Assembly: GCF_000276665.1 (NCBI RefSeq)
Contig: NW_004955423.1
Location: 2,042,371 to 2,106,370 of the forward strand
Direction of reading: 5' to 3'
DNA length: 64,000 bases
Source: Chinchilla lanigera
Lineage: Eukaryota; Chordata; Mammalia; Rodentia; Chinchillidae
The translations under genes and the position numbers were made by a program. This document shows, piece after piece, positions 11,388-21,637 of the stretch. Positions within the stretch are counted from its first letter, which is position 1, and each line of letters opens with the position of its first letter. A model generated the notes under the pieces. That model was not told where the DNA came from, did no database searches, and saw only the letters and a program-made list of their open reading frames with translations.

Positions 11388-11660
11388 GGGTATCCCTGGT
11401 GGAACAGACCTGTAATTCCGACTTTCTGGGAGGCTGAAGCAGGAGAATCATGTTTGAGCCCAACCTGGGCAACTTAGTGAGACCTTGTGTCAAAATTTTA
11501 AAAAAAGGGCTGGGACTTGGTAAGCCTCTCCCTCCCCATTATTATGTTATCCTTCTTTTACTCTTTAGAATAAAAAAATTAAAAAAAAAATTAAAAAAAG
11601 GGCTGGGGATGTAGCTGAGTGCGAAGGCCTTGGGTTCAGTTCTCAGTAGCACAAAAACAA
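11388..11660 (+). mobile_element. B1-dID SINE split by a tiny L1 insertion
   Basis: A B1 unit (11,388-11,490) is followed by an ID unit whose head is interrupted at 11,514 and resumes at 11,591-11,655 (GGGCTGGGGATGTAGCTGAG). The interruption is a separate L1-mediated insertion. Confidence 0.75.
11515..11590 (+). mobile_element. 76-bp severely 5'-truncated L1 3' tail
   Basis: The last bases match the L1 end at 65-100 (TTATCCTTCTTTTACTCTT then A-rich tail). It is bounded by a perfect 17-base target-site duplication (TTAAAAAAAGGGCTGGG) at 11,498-11,514 and 11,591-11,607. Only the tip of the L1 was copied. Confidence 0.85.
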
Positions 11661-12012
11661 AATGCCAGTAGCGAAAGTAGGAATCTGGTCTGCAAACAGG
11701 TGCCAGGTTGGTGTTTCCTTGAAGCTTTTTTCAAATTCTGGAGAATCTTTCCACCTTTGAGGATGCATGAAGCAGAGCACGGAGTCAGGGGTTGAAGCCT
11801 AGGGCTGATTGATGTAGAGAATCTATTAGGGAGCCCACCTGGCTCCACCCTCAGCACAAGAGTGGATAAGAAATCACACTGTGTAAAAGGAGACAGTAAA
11901 GAAATGCCTTTTCCGCCTTGACGCTGCTGGGAGTGACGGTGTGTAGAAATCTTCCTTGTTGGCCCTCACTTGTGTTTTCTGTCAGAATTCACTCTAGTGA
12001 AGGTAGAATGCT

Positions 12013-12146
12013 AATTTTTTTTCTTTCAATTTTTTGAATTAGAGTCTCACTATGTAGCTTAGGCTGACCTTGAACTCTGAGGCGATCCTCTTGCCTCAGC
12101 CTCCCGAGTGCTGGGATTACGGGGCTGCACAACCACACCCAGCTAG
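12013..12146 (-). mobile_element. B1-like SINE
   Basis: Reverse-strand B1 ending in a head copy (GCTGGGTGTGGTTGTGCAGC on the minus strand). Confidence 0.88.
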
Positions 12147-12149
12147 AAC

Positions 12150-12570
12150 TCTAAAATTGAATCAGACTATACTTGTTGATTGGTAGGAGCTTGAGGAATG
12201 GATTGAAACAAGTACAGATTTCTCAGGAGGAATTTAACTTTAAACCAGACTTTAAAGAATTCCTGCTGGTTGAACTGCAAGGAAAATGGATGGTTTATAG
12301 TTTGAAAATATAGTGAAGTATACAGTGAAAACAGGGACGTCATAAATGAGAACTTTCAGAAGAAAATTTCAGCAAATATAGATTCACAAATATTCTGAAT
12401 GTTGAAATAATTAACATAAAATATGAAATATCTATGTCTAGTATGTTTAAAGAAATAAAATGAATGTTTAAAAATAGTGACAGTAATGACCAAGTAGATT
12501 TGAAGGTAAATATAACTTTTAGAAATTAAAAACAGAATAGAAACCAGATGAAATATATAGAAAACAACAA
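12150..12570. other. AT-rich unassigned stretch
   Basis: Nothing recognised. The sequence is rich in AAATA words and may be old L1, without a diagnostic match. Confidence 0.3.
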
Positions 12571-12572
12571 AA

Positions 12573-12725
12573 TATTGCACTAAGGTACATGCCTGTAATC
12601 CCAGCACTCAGGAGGCTGAAGCAGGAGGACCACCACAAGTCTGAGGCCAGTCTGGCCTATGCAGTGAGTTCAAGGCCAGCCTGAGCTACATATTGAGACC
12701 CTGTCTCAAAAAAACAAAAAATAAA
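12573..12725 (+). mobile_element. B1-like SINE
   Basis: B1-like copy with the duplicated right part (GAGTTCAAGGCCAGCCTGAG) and an A-rich tail. Confidence 0.88.
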
Positions 12726-12820
12726 ACCAAATACCTCCCTATACTTTATTATTATAATTATTACTTTTGTGTGTGTGATAAGAACACAATATAAATCTAC
12801 TCCCAACAATTTTTTATTTT

Positions 12821-12945
12821 ATTTTTTATTTTTATTTTATTTTATTTTATTTTTTTTTGGTTTTTCTCTGGTACCGGGAACCGAACTCACGACCTTGCGC
12901 TTGCCAGGCAGGCGCTTTTGCCGCTGAGCTAAATCCCCAGCCCCT
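12821..12945 (-). mobile_element. ID SINE (young subfamily)
   Basis: Close to the consensus seen at 31,934 and 53,254: GGTACCGGGAACCGAACTCA and GAGCTAAATCCCCAGCCCC. A TTTTA-rich tail and flanks CCAACAATTTTTTA on both sides (12,806 and 12,946) show a complete insertion. Confidence 0.94.
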
Positions 12946-13102
12946 CCAACAATTTTTTAAGTATACAGTGCGGCACTGTTAAGGGCACTATGGTAAGCAG
13001 TAAATTTCTAGGACATGTTCATTCTGCATAACTGAAACTTCATACCTTTTAACCAATAACTTCCCACTTTCCCTCCTCCCAGTCCCTGGAAACCACTATT
13101 CT

Positions 13103-13448
13103 TGTCTTAGTTACTTTTCTCATTGCTGGGACAAAATACCCAACACCCAAAGTGAAAGGGAGAAAGGTTTATTTGCCTCACAGTTTGCAGAGATTTCAGT
13201 CCATACGTGGCTGCCTCCAAGGCAGGTGGAAAGGCAGCAAAGGCAATAAGGGAAGGGAGGAGACAAGCCTCCTTCTGTCATTTGTATCATATCTGGTCTA
13301 CTGGGTTAGGGTGGTGCCTATCCGATCACCCACCCTTAATCCCAGCACCACACCACAAATCAATCCACACTCTAGATTCAGCCGCCTCCAGAAAAATCCT
13401 ATGACCACGTGAAGATTTGGGGGGACATCTAGACACAAGCCATAACAA
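13103..13448 (-). mobile_element. MaLR-type solo LTR
   Basis: Begins TGTCTTAGTTACTTTTCTCA and ends ACACAAGCCATAACA, the reverse complement of the TGTTATGGCTTGTGT head shared with other LTRs in this window (15,165; 61,207). The internal AGGTTTATTTGCCTCACAGT is the reverse of the polyadenylation region. The open frames inside are accidental. Confidence 0.78.
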
Positions 13449-13497
13449 TTCTACTCTCTCTTTCCATGAACTGGACTCTTTTAGGTCCCATATTCCT

Positions 13498-13855
13498 ACA
13501 GTTTAGATCTTGAATGTCTCCCAAAGGCCTGTATGTTGAAGGATTAATCCGCAGCCTGTGGCACTGTTGTGAGATGTAGGGCCTGGTGGAAGGAACTTAA
13601 TCATTAGGGTGTACCCTTGAAGGGGATATCTGAACACCAGACCCTTCCTGTCCCTTTGATCCCTAGCTGCTGTGAGATGACTAGACCTCCACCACCACGT
13701 GTTTCTCACCATGACATACTTTGCACAGTGGGGCTAAGCCAACAAGGCCAAGTGACCATGGACTGAAACTTCTGAAACCAGAAGCCAAAATAAACTTTTC
13801 CTCCTTTTAAATAGATTGTCTCTGGTATTTTTGTCACAGTAACCAAAAGTTTAAG
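13498..13855 (+). mobile_element. MaLR-type LTR
   Basis: TTAGATCTTGAATGTCTCCC near the start and GGACTGAAACTTCTGAAACC...AATAAACTTTTCCTCC near the end match the layout of MaLR/ERVL LTRs, including an AATAAA signal. It ends near GTCACAGTAACCAAAAG. Confidence 0.78.
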
Positions 13856-13857
13856 AT

Positions 13858-14790
13858 CATGTAGTATTTGTCCTTGTCCATTATGCTAGTATCTCACTGA
13901 TCATTATGTCCTCACAATTTATCCGAGTGATGGTAAATGGCAGGACTTTCTCCCTTTTTAAGGCTGAATAGTACTCCATTATATCTATAGCTATACCATC
14001 TGTATCTATATCTGTCTATCTGTATAGATCTCATATATTTTCTTTACCTATTCATCATCCGTCAACGGCTTCCATGTCTAGGCTACTTTCATAGTGCTGC
14101 ATGAACACATGAGTGCAGATATCTCTTTGAAATTGATTTCAGTCCCTTCGGATATATACATGAGAGTGGGATTTCTAGGTTTTATGCTAGTTTTATTTCT
14201 AGCTTCTTGAGAAACTTCCATGCTGTTTTCCAGTTGGTTGCACTAGCATTGCTACCAGCAGTGTGCAAGGGTTTTACTTTCTGTTCATCCTCACCAACAT
14301 TTTTTTGTCATTTGGATTTTTGTTAATAATATGCATCTTAAGTGGAGTGAAGTGATACCAATGTGGTTTTGATTTGCATTTCTCTGATGATTGCAATGTT
14401 TGGTACCTATCACTTTACCAGTACTAATATTTTTTCTATGGCTCAGAGTGTAGCCTATCTTGGCAAATAGTGGTTATGTTTCAACTGTAAGATAATGTAT
14501 ATTCTGTGTATGCTTTTTTGTTGTGGTGGTGGCGGCGGTTCTGGGAATCAAACCCTAGGTCTCACACCTGGCGAGGCAAGCACTTTACCACTGAGCTATG
14601 CCCCTATCCTGAGTATAGTTTAACAAAATGAGCATTCTGCTATCGCTGGCTGGAATGCTTTATGTATGTCAGTTCGATCAAGGTTGTTCCTAGTCGTGGT
14701 TATGTCTTTTGTTCTATCAGTTATTGAGAAAATAGTATAGTGATTACCTCAGTATTCATTGTTAATTTGCTCCAGGAGGCTTAATGAAGA
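13858..14790 (-). mobile_element. L1 3' end and ORF2 fragment
   Basis: GCTGAATAGTACTCCATTAT is the reverse of the conserved L1 tail, and the sequence continues through GTGGGATTTCTAGG to a more internal ORF2 block near 14,440-14,780 (TAAGATAATGTATATTCTGT). An ID SINE lies inside it at about 14,521-14,612. Confidence 0.8.
14521..14612 (-). mobile_element. ID SINE inside L1
   Basis: Reverse-strand ID: TTCTGGGAATCAAACCCTAG and TACCACTGAGCTATGCCCCT. Confidence 0.82.
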
Positions 14791-15065
14791 CCAAAAATTA
14801 TGAGTACCAGACAAATTGTCTTTGCTGAAAGGGTAGTGAGTCACGAGGTGATCAACATGGACAAGTTCTAGCTTGTGTGCTATGTGGAGTGTCAAATTTG
14901 ACAAGTTGCAGTTTTATCAGTTTTTGTTTGGTGAAGCTCTATAATGGGTCAACAAACTGAGTTCCAGAAGGACTAATGAGAATGGGGAACAACAATATTT
15001 CTCAGATCCAGGAAACACAATAAATCTCAAGTAGGATATTGCTAGACATATCATACTGAAACTGC

Positions 15066-15116
15066 AGAGAGAGAGAGAGAGACAGGGACAGAGATAGAGA
15101 GAGACAGAGAGAGACT
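15066..15116. repeat. (GA)n-rich low-complexity run
   Basis: Repeated GAGAGAGA interspersed with GACAG. It directly abuts a MaLR LTR; a similar run flanks the next LTR at about 15,856-15,887. Confidence 0.9.
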
Positions 15117-15855
15117 TAGTGACTTTTCTGTCATTGCTGAGACAAAATATCCGACACCCGAAGTGTTATGGTTTGTGTCTGGATGTTCCCCCAAAGGCTC
15201 ACGTGGTCATGGGGGCTGGGCTTTGCAGCGGTGGCTGAATCTAGAGTTTGTGATTGGCTCATTGACTAGTGCTGGGATTGAGCGTGTGAGTGCTCTTGCT
15301 TTTGCTGTCTTCTTCAGCCATTAATGGCTGCCCCTCTGCCACACCACCTGCATCGGAGCTAGCTGTTTATGGACTGAAACTTCTACAAACTATGAGCTAA
15401 ATAAACCTTTCCTCCCTTAATTTTGGGTGTTGGGTATTTTGTCTCAGCAATGAGAAAAGTAACCAAGGCACAAAGTTAAAGGGGGAAGGGTTTATTTAGC
15501 TCACAGTTTGTAGAAGTTTCAGTCCATAATTGGCTGGCCTCAAGGCAGGGCGGCGTTGGCAGACAGGCATCAAAGAGGAGAAACGTTTTATGGCAGATAG
15601 AAGATAGCAAAGCAACAAGGGACACAACAAGCCTCTTTTTGTCCTTTATATTGTATCCAATCTACCGGGATTAAAGTGATGCCAGGCCAATCAGGGGACT
15701 AGTTTAATAATCATCCCCTCTTAATCCTAGTACCTTTAATCCTAGCATTGCACCATGAATCAATCACGCACTCTAGATTCAGCCACCTCTGAAAAAGCCC
15801 CCCCTACAACTGCATGAGACTTTGGGGTGACATCTAGACACAAGCCACAATAGAG
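15117..15855 (-). mobile_element. MaLR-type LTR, interrupted
   Basis: Two parts, 15,117-15,164 and about 15,471-15,853, together match the LTR at 13,103-13,448. The left part contains CATTGCTGAGACAAAATATC and the right ends GACACAAGCCACAA. The middle is split by another LTR of the same broad family in the opposite orientation. Confidence 0.78.
15165..15470 (+). mobile_element. MaLR-type solo LTR nested in another LTR
   Basis: Starts GTTATGGTTTGTGTCTGGAT and ends near GTCTCAGCAATGAGAAAAGT, with TATGAGCTAAATAAACCTTT as polyadenylation region. Short flanking AAGT words (15,161 and about 15,473) fit a 4-5 base target duplication. Confidence 0.8.
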
Positions 15856-16222
15856 GCAGAGAGAAAGAAAGAGAGAGAGAGACAGTTTCAGTTCATGCCA
15901 AGGCAGGGTGCCATGGCAGAGGGGCATCACAGAGGAGAAAGAGTTCATGATGTGGCAGGCAGAAGGCAGCAAGCAGCGGCAGCAAGCAGCGGCAGCAAGC
16001 CTCCTTTCCCTTTTATCCCACCCAGACTACAAGCTCTTTGGGTGGTGCTACCCGTACCCAGCCTGGGTCTTTCATTATCCACATCCAGAACTATGTTAAA
16101 CCAATTTAGTTATCACATACACTTAATCCCAGTAATATACATCTAAATCCAGACACCTTTAAAAAGTCCTACCTATGAGTGCATGAGGCTTTGGGGGGAT
16201 TTCTAGATACAAGCCATAACAC
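15856..16222 (-). mobile_element. MaLR-type LTR fragment
   Basis: Lacks the usual end with the AATAAA region, starting in a GA run. It continues through CAGTTTCAGTTCATGCCAAG and ends TTTCTAGATACAAGCCATAA as in the other minus-strand LTRs. It holds a small AGCAGCGGCAGCA tandem repeat near 15,970-16,000. Confidence 0.72.
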
Positions 16223-16310
16223 AAACCCTGCCTCAAAATAAAAAATATAAAAAAGGACTGGGGATGTAGCTCAGTGCAGAGGCCTTGGGTTCAATCCCCT
16301 CTCTGAAAAC
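16223..16310 (+). mobile_element. B1-dID right part (ID unit)
   Basis: CCTGCCTCAAAATAAAAAAT then GGACTGGGGATGTAGCTCAG...GGGTTCAATCCCC: the end of a B1 unit plus an ID unit. Confidence 0.72.
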
Positions 16311-16673
16311 AAAAAGAAAAAAGAAAGAAGACAGTTTGAGAGAGGGAAAAGCAGAAGGAAAAAAGTAATAATAACAGGGTCTAGAGCACTTATCTTAGTG
16401 CCTGGCATGTTATTATAAAAATGAGTATTATACTAAATAATGTATATAATTTGTTATTCTTATTACTTTATTTCTATTTTGATCAGTCTCTGTTTGTGAC
16501 GTTTAAGACAGGGACCCTAACTCTTTGATGTTAACAAGCTGGTAATACTACTTCAAAGAGAGATAGTAATTTGGAGAAATTAAAAAGTTTTGCTAAGGGC
16601 TAGCAGTATACTTCAAATGTAGTGCGTGAAGTCCTGGTTCCCATCCACAAATATTGAAAAAATATATATATTT

Positions 16674-16773
16674 NNNNNNNNNNNNNNNNNNNNNNNNNNN
16701 NNNNNNNNNNNNNNNNNNNNNNNNNNNNNNNNNNNNNNNNNNNNNNNNNNNNNNNNNNNNNNNNNNNNNNNNN
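16674..16773. other. Assembly gap (100 N)
   Basis: Exactly 100 N between two AT-rich runs, the usual placeholder for a gap of unknown size. Confidence 0.99.
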
Positions 16774-16839
16774 ATATATGCATATATATTTAAAATAATT
16801 AAAAATAAAAAGCTCTATTATTTACTAGGTATATAACCC

Positions 16840-16920
16840 GAAGCCAGTCATGTGTTGTGGCTTTATTTGTAAAATGAGGGGGTGGAAATTCAAATTGGTT
16901 AGTTCTATATTTTTAAATCC
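16840..16920 (+). mobile_element. MIR remnant
   Basis: GAAGCCAGTCATGTG then TTTATTTGTAAAATGAGGGG follow the MIR core. Confidence 0.5.
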
Positions 16921-17545
16921 TTACTAACTAAAAGAAAGAGTAGCTGACTGGCAAAAAATAAAAATAAAAACAAGAACGAAAGGAGGAAAAGGTAGAGTGG
17001 GCTGGTTCAGAGATAGCTTGGTGAGTGGCCATCACAGTACTATAAGAACTTAGAAGTTCAGTTCATACCAAATAGGAATCCAGAACCTGACAAGTTTGGA
17101 GGCTGCTTGAGTGGAAGCAAAGCAAAAACAAACCCCTGATCAGAGGAGCCTTGGGAAGGCTCCATTTCCACTAGGATGGAAAAAATTCCAGAGGCCCTTA
17201 CAAGAGCCTGTAGGCTCAGAGCTCTGCATAGAATCACTAAGGTGGGGCTGCTAAACAGGTATAAAGCTATCAAATAAACTCACTTTTCTTTCTCTTAATT
17301 ACACAGACTTTTCAGATGCATCCATCCCACCTGAGAGTCTTCTTGGACGTGGAGCTCCTGGCATTCTTGTAATTCACACAGAACATCTGTATGCATTTTA
17401 AGTATTGTACATTGTGATATTGTTATTGGGTAGTTCCTTTAGAAATTCCTCACCACTCAAAAGTATTTCAGGTCCTTCTTGCCTTGAACAAGGAATTGGA
17501 TGAGATAAGCCAAAAACAGTGCCAAAAGTTTATTTCAAAAGTGAA
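16921..17545. other. Unassigned stretch
   Basis: No gene, domain or clear repeat was recognised. Confidence 0.35.
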
Positions 17546-17549
17546 GGGG

Positions 17550-17735
17550 GGCCAGGTGTGGTGCTGCAGACTGATAGTCCTAGCACGCAGGAGACTGAGG
17601 CAGGAGGATCACCATGAGTTCGAAGCTAGCTTGGGCTACATAGTGAGTTCAAGTCCAGCCTGAACTACACAGTGTGACCCTGTCTCCAAAAAACCCACCA
17701 AACAAAAATAAACAACAAACAACAAACAAAAGTGA
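17550..17735 (+). mobile_element. B1-like SINE
   Basis: A complete B1-like copy. The word TCAAAAGTGAAGGGG occurs on both sides (17,535 and 17,748) as target-site duplication. Confidence 0.9.
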
Positions 17736-17761
17736 AAAAAAATCAGGTCAAAAGTGAAGGG

Positions 17762-17905
17762 GGCCAGTGGTACCATGTCTATAATTCCAGCACTCAGGAG
17801 GCTAAGGCAGGAGTATCACTGTGAGTTTGAGGCCAGCCTGAGACACATAGTGAGCTCAAGGAGAGCCTGAACTACGTAGGAAGGTGCTGTCTCAAAAAAA
17901 GAAAA
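17762..17905 (+). mobile_element. B1-like SINE, second of two adjacent copies
   Basis: A second B1-like copy inserted next to the first, using the same AAAAGTGA-type site. Its tail runs into AAAAGTGAGGGG. Confidence 0.88.
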
Positions 17906-18540
17906 GTGAGGGGTGAATGGGTATGGGAGAAATTAGCTCTGCAGAGCAAACTTGGGCAGAACAGGAGAAAAAAAAGGTAAAAGCAAAAATAAAAGTACAC
18001 GCTGTGTCTAGGAAATGCAGCGTGGGCTATCGTGGGAATTCACAATAGCTTCCAGTGGTGTCTGGTCTTCTTTTATGCCGTCCACATTTCATGGGAGCCT
18101 GGGAGCTATACATGGGGTCCTGGCAGTGCCCCGCGACCTTGTAATTGACAGGTCTGGCTCATTTTCCCAAGCAGGCTTTGCCACTCCCTGTCTCCCATAC
18201 CAATATAACGCCCTCCAGGTCGAGGTTTGCCCAAGAAAGCTTGGATATGGACGATAACTCGTTCAGCCTCAGGTCTGTGCTCAGGTAGGGGAGAAAGGAG
18301 CTGGAAACCCATGCTTCACAGGAATTTGGTGGTGGTGTGATTCCTTCTGCTGTTCCCAAGTATAGTTTATCTAATCTGCCTTGAAACAACTCTGCTGACT
18401 GACTTCCTTATCACTCACAAATCTGCTGAATCGCCTCTCTGCAGCTTCTGAAGATGCGGTCTGATCTATCTCAAAGCAATGTCATAAATAAAAGGGCGTA
18501 GTAACGCACAAGAATATGCACCGTAATTGTATTTATTTAT
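17906..18540. other. Unassigned stretch
   Basis: Moderately GC-rich unique sequence with short open frames on both strands (for example 18,015-18,257) that show no recognisable protein. Confidence 0.35.
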
Positions 18541-18592
18541 TTAGCAGTACTGGGGATTAAATCAGAGTTCACACTGAGCTCCATCCCCAGTC
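18541..18592 (-). mobile_element. ID SINE fragment
   Basis: TACTGGGGATTAAATCAGAG and GAGCTCCATCCCCAGTC are decayed reverse-strand ID motifs. Confidence 0.55.
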
Positions 18593-18616
18593 ATTTTAAT
18601 GAATTATTAATTAACT

Positions 18617-18857
18617 AGGTTTTTTGAGACAGGTCTTGTTATGGACTTGAACTCAAACTTGCAGTCATTCTCCTGTCTAAGGTTTCTGAGTGCTGGGATT
18701 ACAGGCATCTGCAACACCGGGCTCTTTTATTATTTTTATTTTGAGACAGGGTTTTATGAAGTTGCTAATTTCCCAGGATGGGCTCAAACTTGGATCCTCT
18801 TGCTTCAGCCTCTCAGAGTGCTAGGATTACAGGTGTGCATCACCACACCTAGCTCAG
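18617..18857 (-). mobile_element. Two adjacent B1-like SINEs
   Basis: One reverse B1 fragment (18,617-18,726, ending GGATTACAGGCATC) is followed by a second (18,730-18,857, GAGACAGGGTTTTATGAAGT to CACCACACCTAGCTC). Confidence 0.85.
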
Positions 18858-19012
18858 AGTATTATTTAAAGTAGTGGAATATTGACAAGAATCCATTAGT
18901 AGAGGCCTGGGGAACATTCCTCTACTGTAATGCTGGGAATTTGACATACAGTTAGGCAAGTTGGTGAGTGATGTACAAAGTATGATCTCATTCTGGAAAA
19001 AAATCAGTGATA

Positions 19013-19095
19013 ATGAACTGGGAATGTAGCTATGGTAGAGCACGTCCCAGGCATGCACCAGGCCCTGGGTTCAATCTCCAGTACCACCAAAAAGA
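19013..19095 (+). mobile_element. ID SINE
   Basis: GAATGTAGCTATGGTAGAGC and CCTGGGTTCAATCTCCAGTA. Confidence 0.82.
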
Positions 19096-19442
19096 AAAAC
19101 AAAAAAAATTCATGATTAGTGCACATTATTCAGGTCTTCAGTGCTAGGGAAGGAACAGACCTCAAGTTCTCTTAGCTTCCAGGGAGGCTAAAAACAAGAT
19201 CAAGGAGTGCTAGAATGTCAGGCTATCACTGGGCAGTTGTTTCAGTGCAGAGGAAACCTCTTAGAGTTTGAGCAGAATGTGAGTACTGAAGGTAAGACAA
19301 GGACTAAGGTAATTTCACAGTTTCTAGAGTAAGGGACCGGGAAGCTGGAAATTATATTTTGATAACTCTAATTTCATATTACATGACTTGTGTTAAAATA
19401 GAATCAAGTCTAGAAAAAAAATTAATTAGTTCAATAAAATGT

Positions 19443-19530
19443 CAGGAAATGGAGGTATAACTCAGTGGGAAAGCTTGTGATTGGCAGGCACTGGGCCCTG
19501 GATTCCAGCCCCAGCACAAAACAAAACAAA
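19443..19530 (+). mobile_element. ID SINE
   Basis: GGAGGTATAACTCAGTGGGA and a CAAAACAAAAC tail; moderately diverged. Confidence 0.78.
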
Positions 19531-20050
19531 ACCCAACTGTTTTCAAAGTAATCATTTGATTGAATGTAACTGGTTAAACAAAAGTCGTGTGTTTAGACAC
19601 AGATTATAGCTTTAAAAAGTGCATTAACTAAGGCTGGAAAAAGTGCATCGGCATACTCTGTATGGGTATCAGCTGCTCAGTTTGTCTCCACTGAATCTCT
19701 GTTTCTGCTCTTAGGAGATGAAGACTATCAATCACTTGTCTACATATCTGAAAAAGTAATTAAATGACTCATTTATTTATTTAGTTCTTTATTGGAGGCT
19801 TGTTGTTGATGTATTTTTTATTTTACTTTACTCACAAGCAGCACTTGTTGGCAGTGCATGTAATAGTAACAGATCAGCGAAAGAGGCGATTACCTCTGGT
19901 CACAGACATACAAAGTAGATCAATCAGCTGCAGGAGTGCCATTGCCCCACCAGTAGAACTGCAGGCCAGAGGGTGGGCAGTAACGCAGCTTTCAAGGGAA
20001 GGAAGCACAGAGCCAAGAGGGTCTGATTTTCACAAAAATCCCTGCTAGCC
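19531..20050. other. Unassigned stretch
   Basis: Unique sequence; the 82-codon open frame at 19,800-20,048 has no recognisable domain. Confidence 0.35.
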
Positions 20051-20054
20051 CACT

Positions 20055-20175
20055 CTAGAGATGTGAAATCTTGGGCAAGTCACTCAGTCTCTGAGGCTGA
20101 TTCTCATCTGTAAAAGGGAGCTAATGATGCCCATCCTGGGTTTGTGCTGGCTGTGAAAACTGCTGGACGGTGTGC
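20055..20175 (+). mobile_element. MIR remnant
   Basis: AATCTTGGGCAAGTCACTCA, GTCTCTGAGGCTGATTCTCA and ATCTGTAAAAGGGAGCTAAT are in MIR order. Confidence 0.72.
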
Positions 20176-20569
20176 AGACAGAATTAACCACAGTAAGTAT
20201 CTTGATCCATATTTCTGAGTGAAGTTGTCAATTCCCAAGCATCTTGTTACCTTATTTCAGGGGAGATCTACAATTAAAGAAGATACAACCAATCACCACC
20301 ACATCACACTTTAGTTTCCCAGCTGTTTCAAGTGTATTCATAAATCCCTTTAAGGCAGATGCGTATTTCCACATCTCTGATTTATGTAACTATTAGCCCC
20401 AACCAAAACAGACCCTTTCTCTCTCTCGATCTGGCCTGCTTCCCAGCTGTTCACATTCCCTCTGGGATTGTTAGAAGCTCCACTCGCTCTGGAGCTGGAG
20501 GAAAGTAAACAGCTCCACCAGGCAGGCGCCCCACCCATCATTTTATTTTGCTAAATCACTCCTTTAGCT

Positions 20570-20705
20570 AATATTTCAGGGACAGACACGCGACGCATCT
20601 GGCTCCAGCCAAATATTTTCAGTCACTCAGATCCCAAGGTAAATATTTGCCAGTTCAATTGCAGTAACTGGGGTAGTGTGAAGTAAGGAGCCATTAATCA
20701 TCTTT
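20570..20705. other. Candidate conserved non-coding block
   Basis: Repeat-free sequence with repeated AAATATTT-type words, TCAGTCACTCAG and TTAATCATC, directly upstream of the CpG-rich block. It looks like regulatory DNA by composition only. Confidence 0.25.
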
Positions 20706-20735
20706 CAATCAGGGCCTATGCAGCTGCTCCAGTTG

Positions 20736-20822
20736 CAGTCCCGCCCCTTTCCCCGTGAGCCCTCGCGCGAACCCGCCCCCCGCTTCCGGTCTGGGAGCAC
20801 TAAAGCAGCTCTTCTGAGGTGA
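20736..20822 (+). promoter_or_regulatory. CpG-rich promoter-like block with splice donor
   Basis: In a CpG-poor window this block has two GC boxes (CCCGCCCC at about 20,740 and ACCCGCCCCCC at 20,771), a GCGCG run, and an exact ETS/GABP-type site (ACCGGAAGC, minus strand, 20,782-20,790). About 28 bases further on comes a strong consensus 5' splice site, CTGAG|GTGAGT, with GT at 20,819-20,820. It resembles a small TATA-less promoter with a short first exon on the plus strand. No downstream exon can be tied to it. Confidence 0.4.
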
Positions 20823-21177
20823 GTGGAGGTGTGTGGAGGAGAAGCTGGGTCACCTGAGTGCCTTACATTGTGGGGCTTTTTTAGCATGTGTTGCCGTTGT
20901 TCACTCCCTCAGAAGGGTTGCTTGAGGCCATCTGGAGGTGGGGACACAAAGGGGAAGGGTCAGAAAACTTCCAAGGACTTATGGAGGTATGCTTTGAGGG
21001 GAAAGGCTGGGCCATTCCTCCCAAAGTTTGTGCCCCTGCATATTTCCTTATTTTAGGAGAGTTTGCCTTAGCTCAAGGCTTTTGAGCTACAACAGTGAAT
21101 AAACAAGGCATAAAGGTTTTTGCATTTCAGTGGATGTGAAAATACAAGGAGTTGTCGAAAAATAGGAATGTTTAAAT

Positions 21178-21313
21178 TTTTTTTTTTTTTTAGAAGCGGG
21201 GAGTGTCTCGCTGTGTAGTTCGGGCTGGCCTTGAACTCCCTATGTCAGCCAGACTGGCTTCCAGCTAATGGTGATCCTCCTGCCTTAGCCTCCCCAGTGC
21301 TGGGATTACCTAC
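21178..21313 (-). mobile_element. B1-like SINE truncated at the LTR
   Basis: A reverse B1 with poly(T) start; its head is missing after CTGGGATTAC, exactly where the ERV 5' LTR begins. Its missing head is not found beyond the 3' LTR. Confidence 0.8.
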
Positions 21314-21617
21314 CGTTGCTGGTGGCTGAAGGTGGAAAGTTATTACGCGTGCAGGACGATGCCAGCCCAGGAGGAGCTCCTGGAAGCATGTCAACAAGCG
21401 TTGTAGCTTCTTAACTGACTGCTGCACAGAGAGGCTGAAATTAATCAACCTTTCAACGGTATAAAAGAAACACTACTGTTCTTGGGCAGTTCCCCTTCTT
21501 TGTTCAGGAGAGAGAGGACCTTCTCCTGATCATGGCTTTTTGTCTCTTGTCTATTTTTTCCTCATTCTTGCTGCTGTTCCTTTCCGGGGTACAGCAAGAA
21601 CCCAACAGATGCTTACA
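21314..21617 (+). repeat. 5' LTR of the ERVK-like provirus
   Basis: It matches 28,090-28,365 along its whole length, for example GAGGAGCTCCTGGAAGCATG and TTGTAGCTTCTTAACTGA. A TATA box (TATAAAA) lies at 21,460-21,466. It starts CG where TG is expected, one transition from the 3' copy. The end at TTACA is chosen by alignment with CTACA of the 3' LTR and is uncertain by about 10 bases. Confidence 0.85.
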
Positions 21618-21619
21618 AC

Positions 21620-21637
21620 TGGTGACCATGAAGGGAA
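21620..21637 (+). promoter_or_regulatory. Candidate primer binding site
   Basis: TGGTGACCATGAAGGGAA begins two bases after the proposed LTR end. TGG at the start is universal for these sites. The first eight bases (TGGTGACC) resemble a tRNA-Trp-type site more than the lysine type common in betaretroviruses, but decay makes the assignment weak. Confidence 0.35.
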
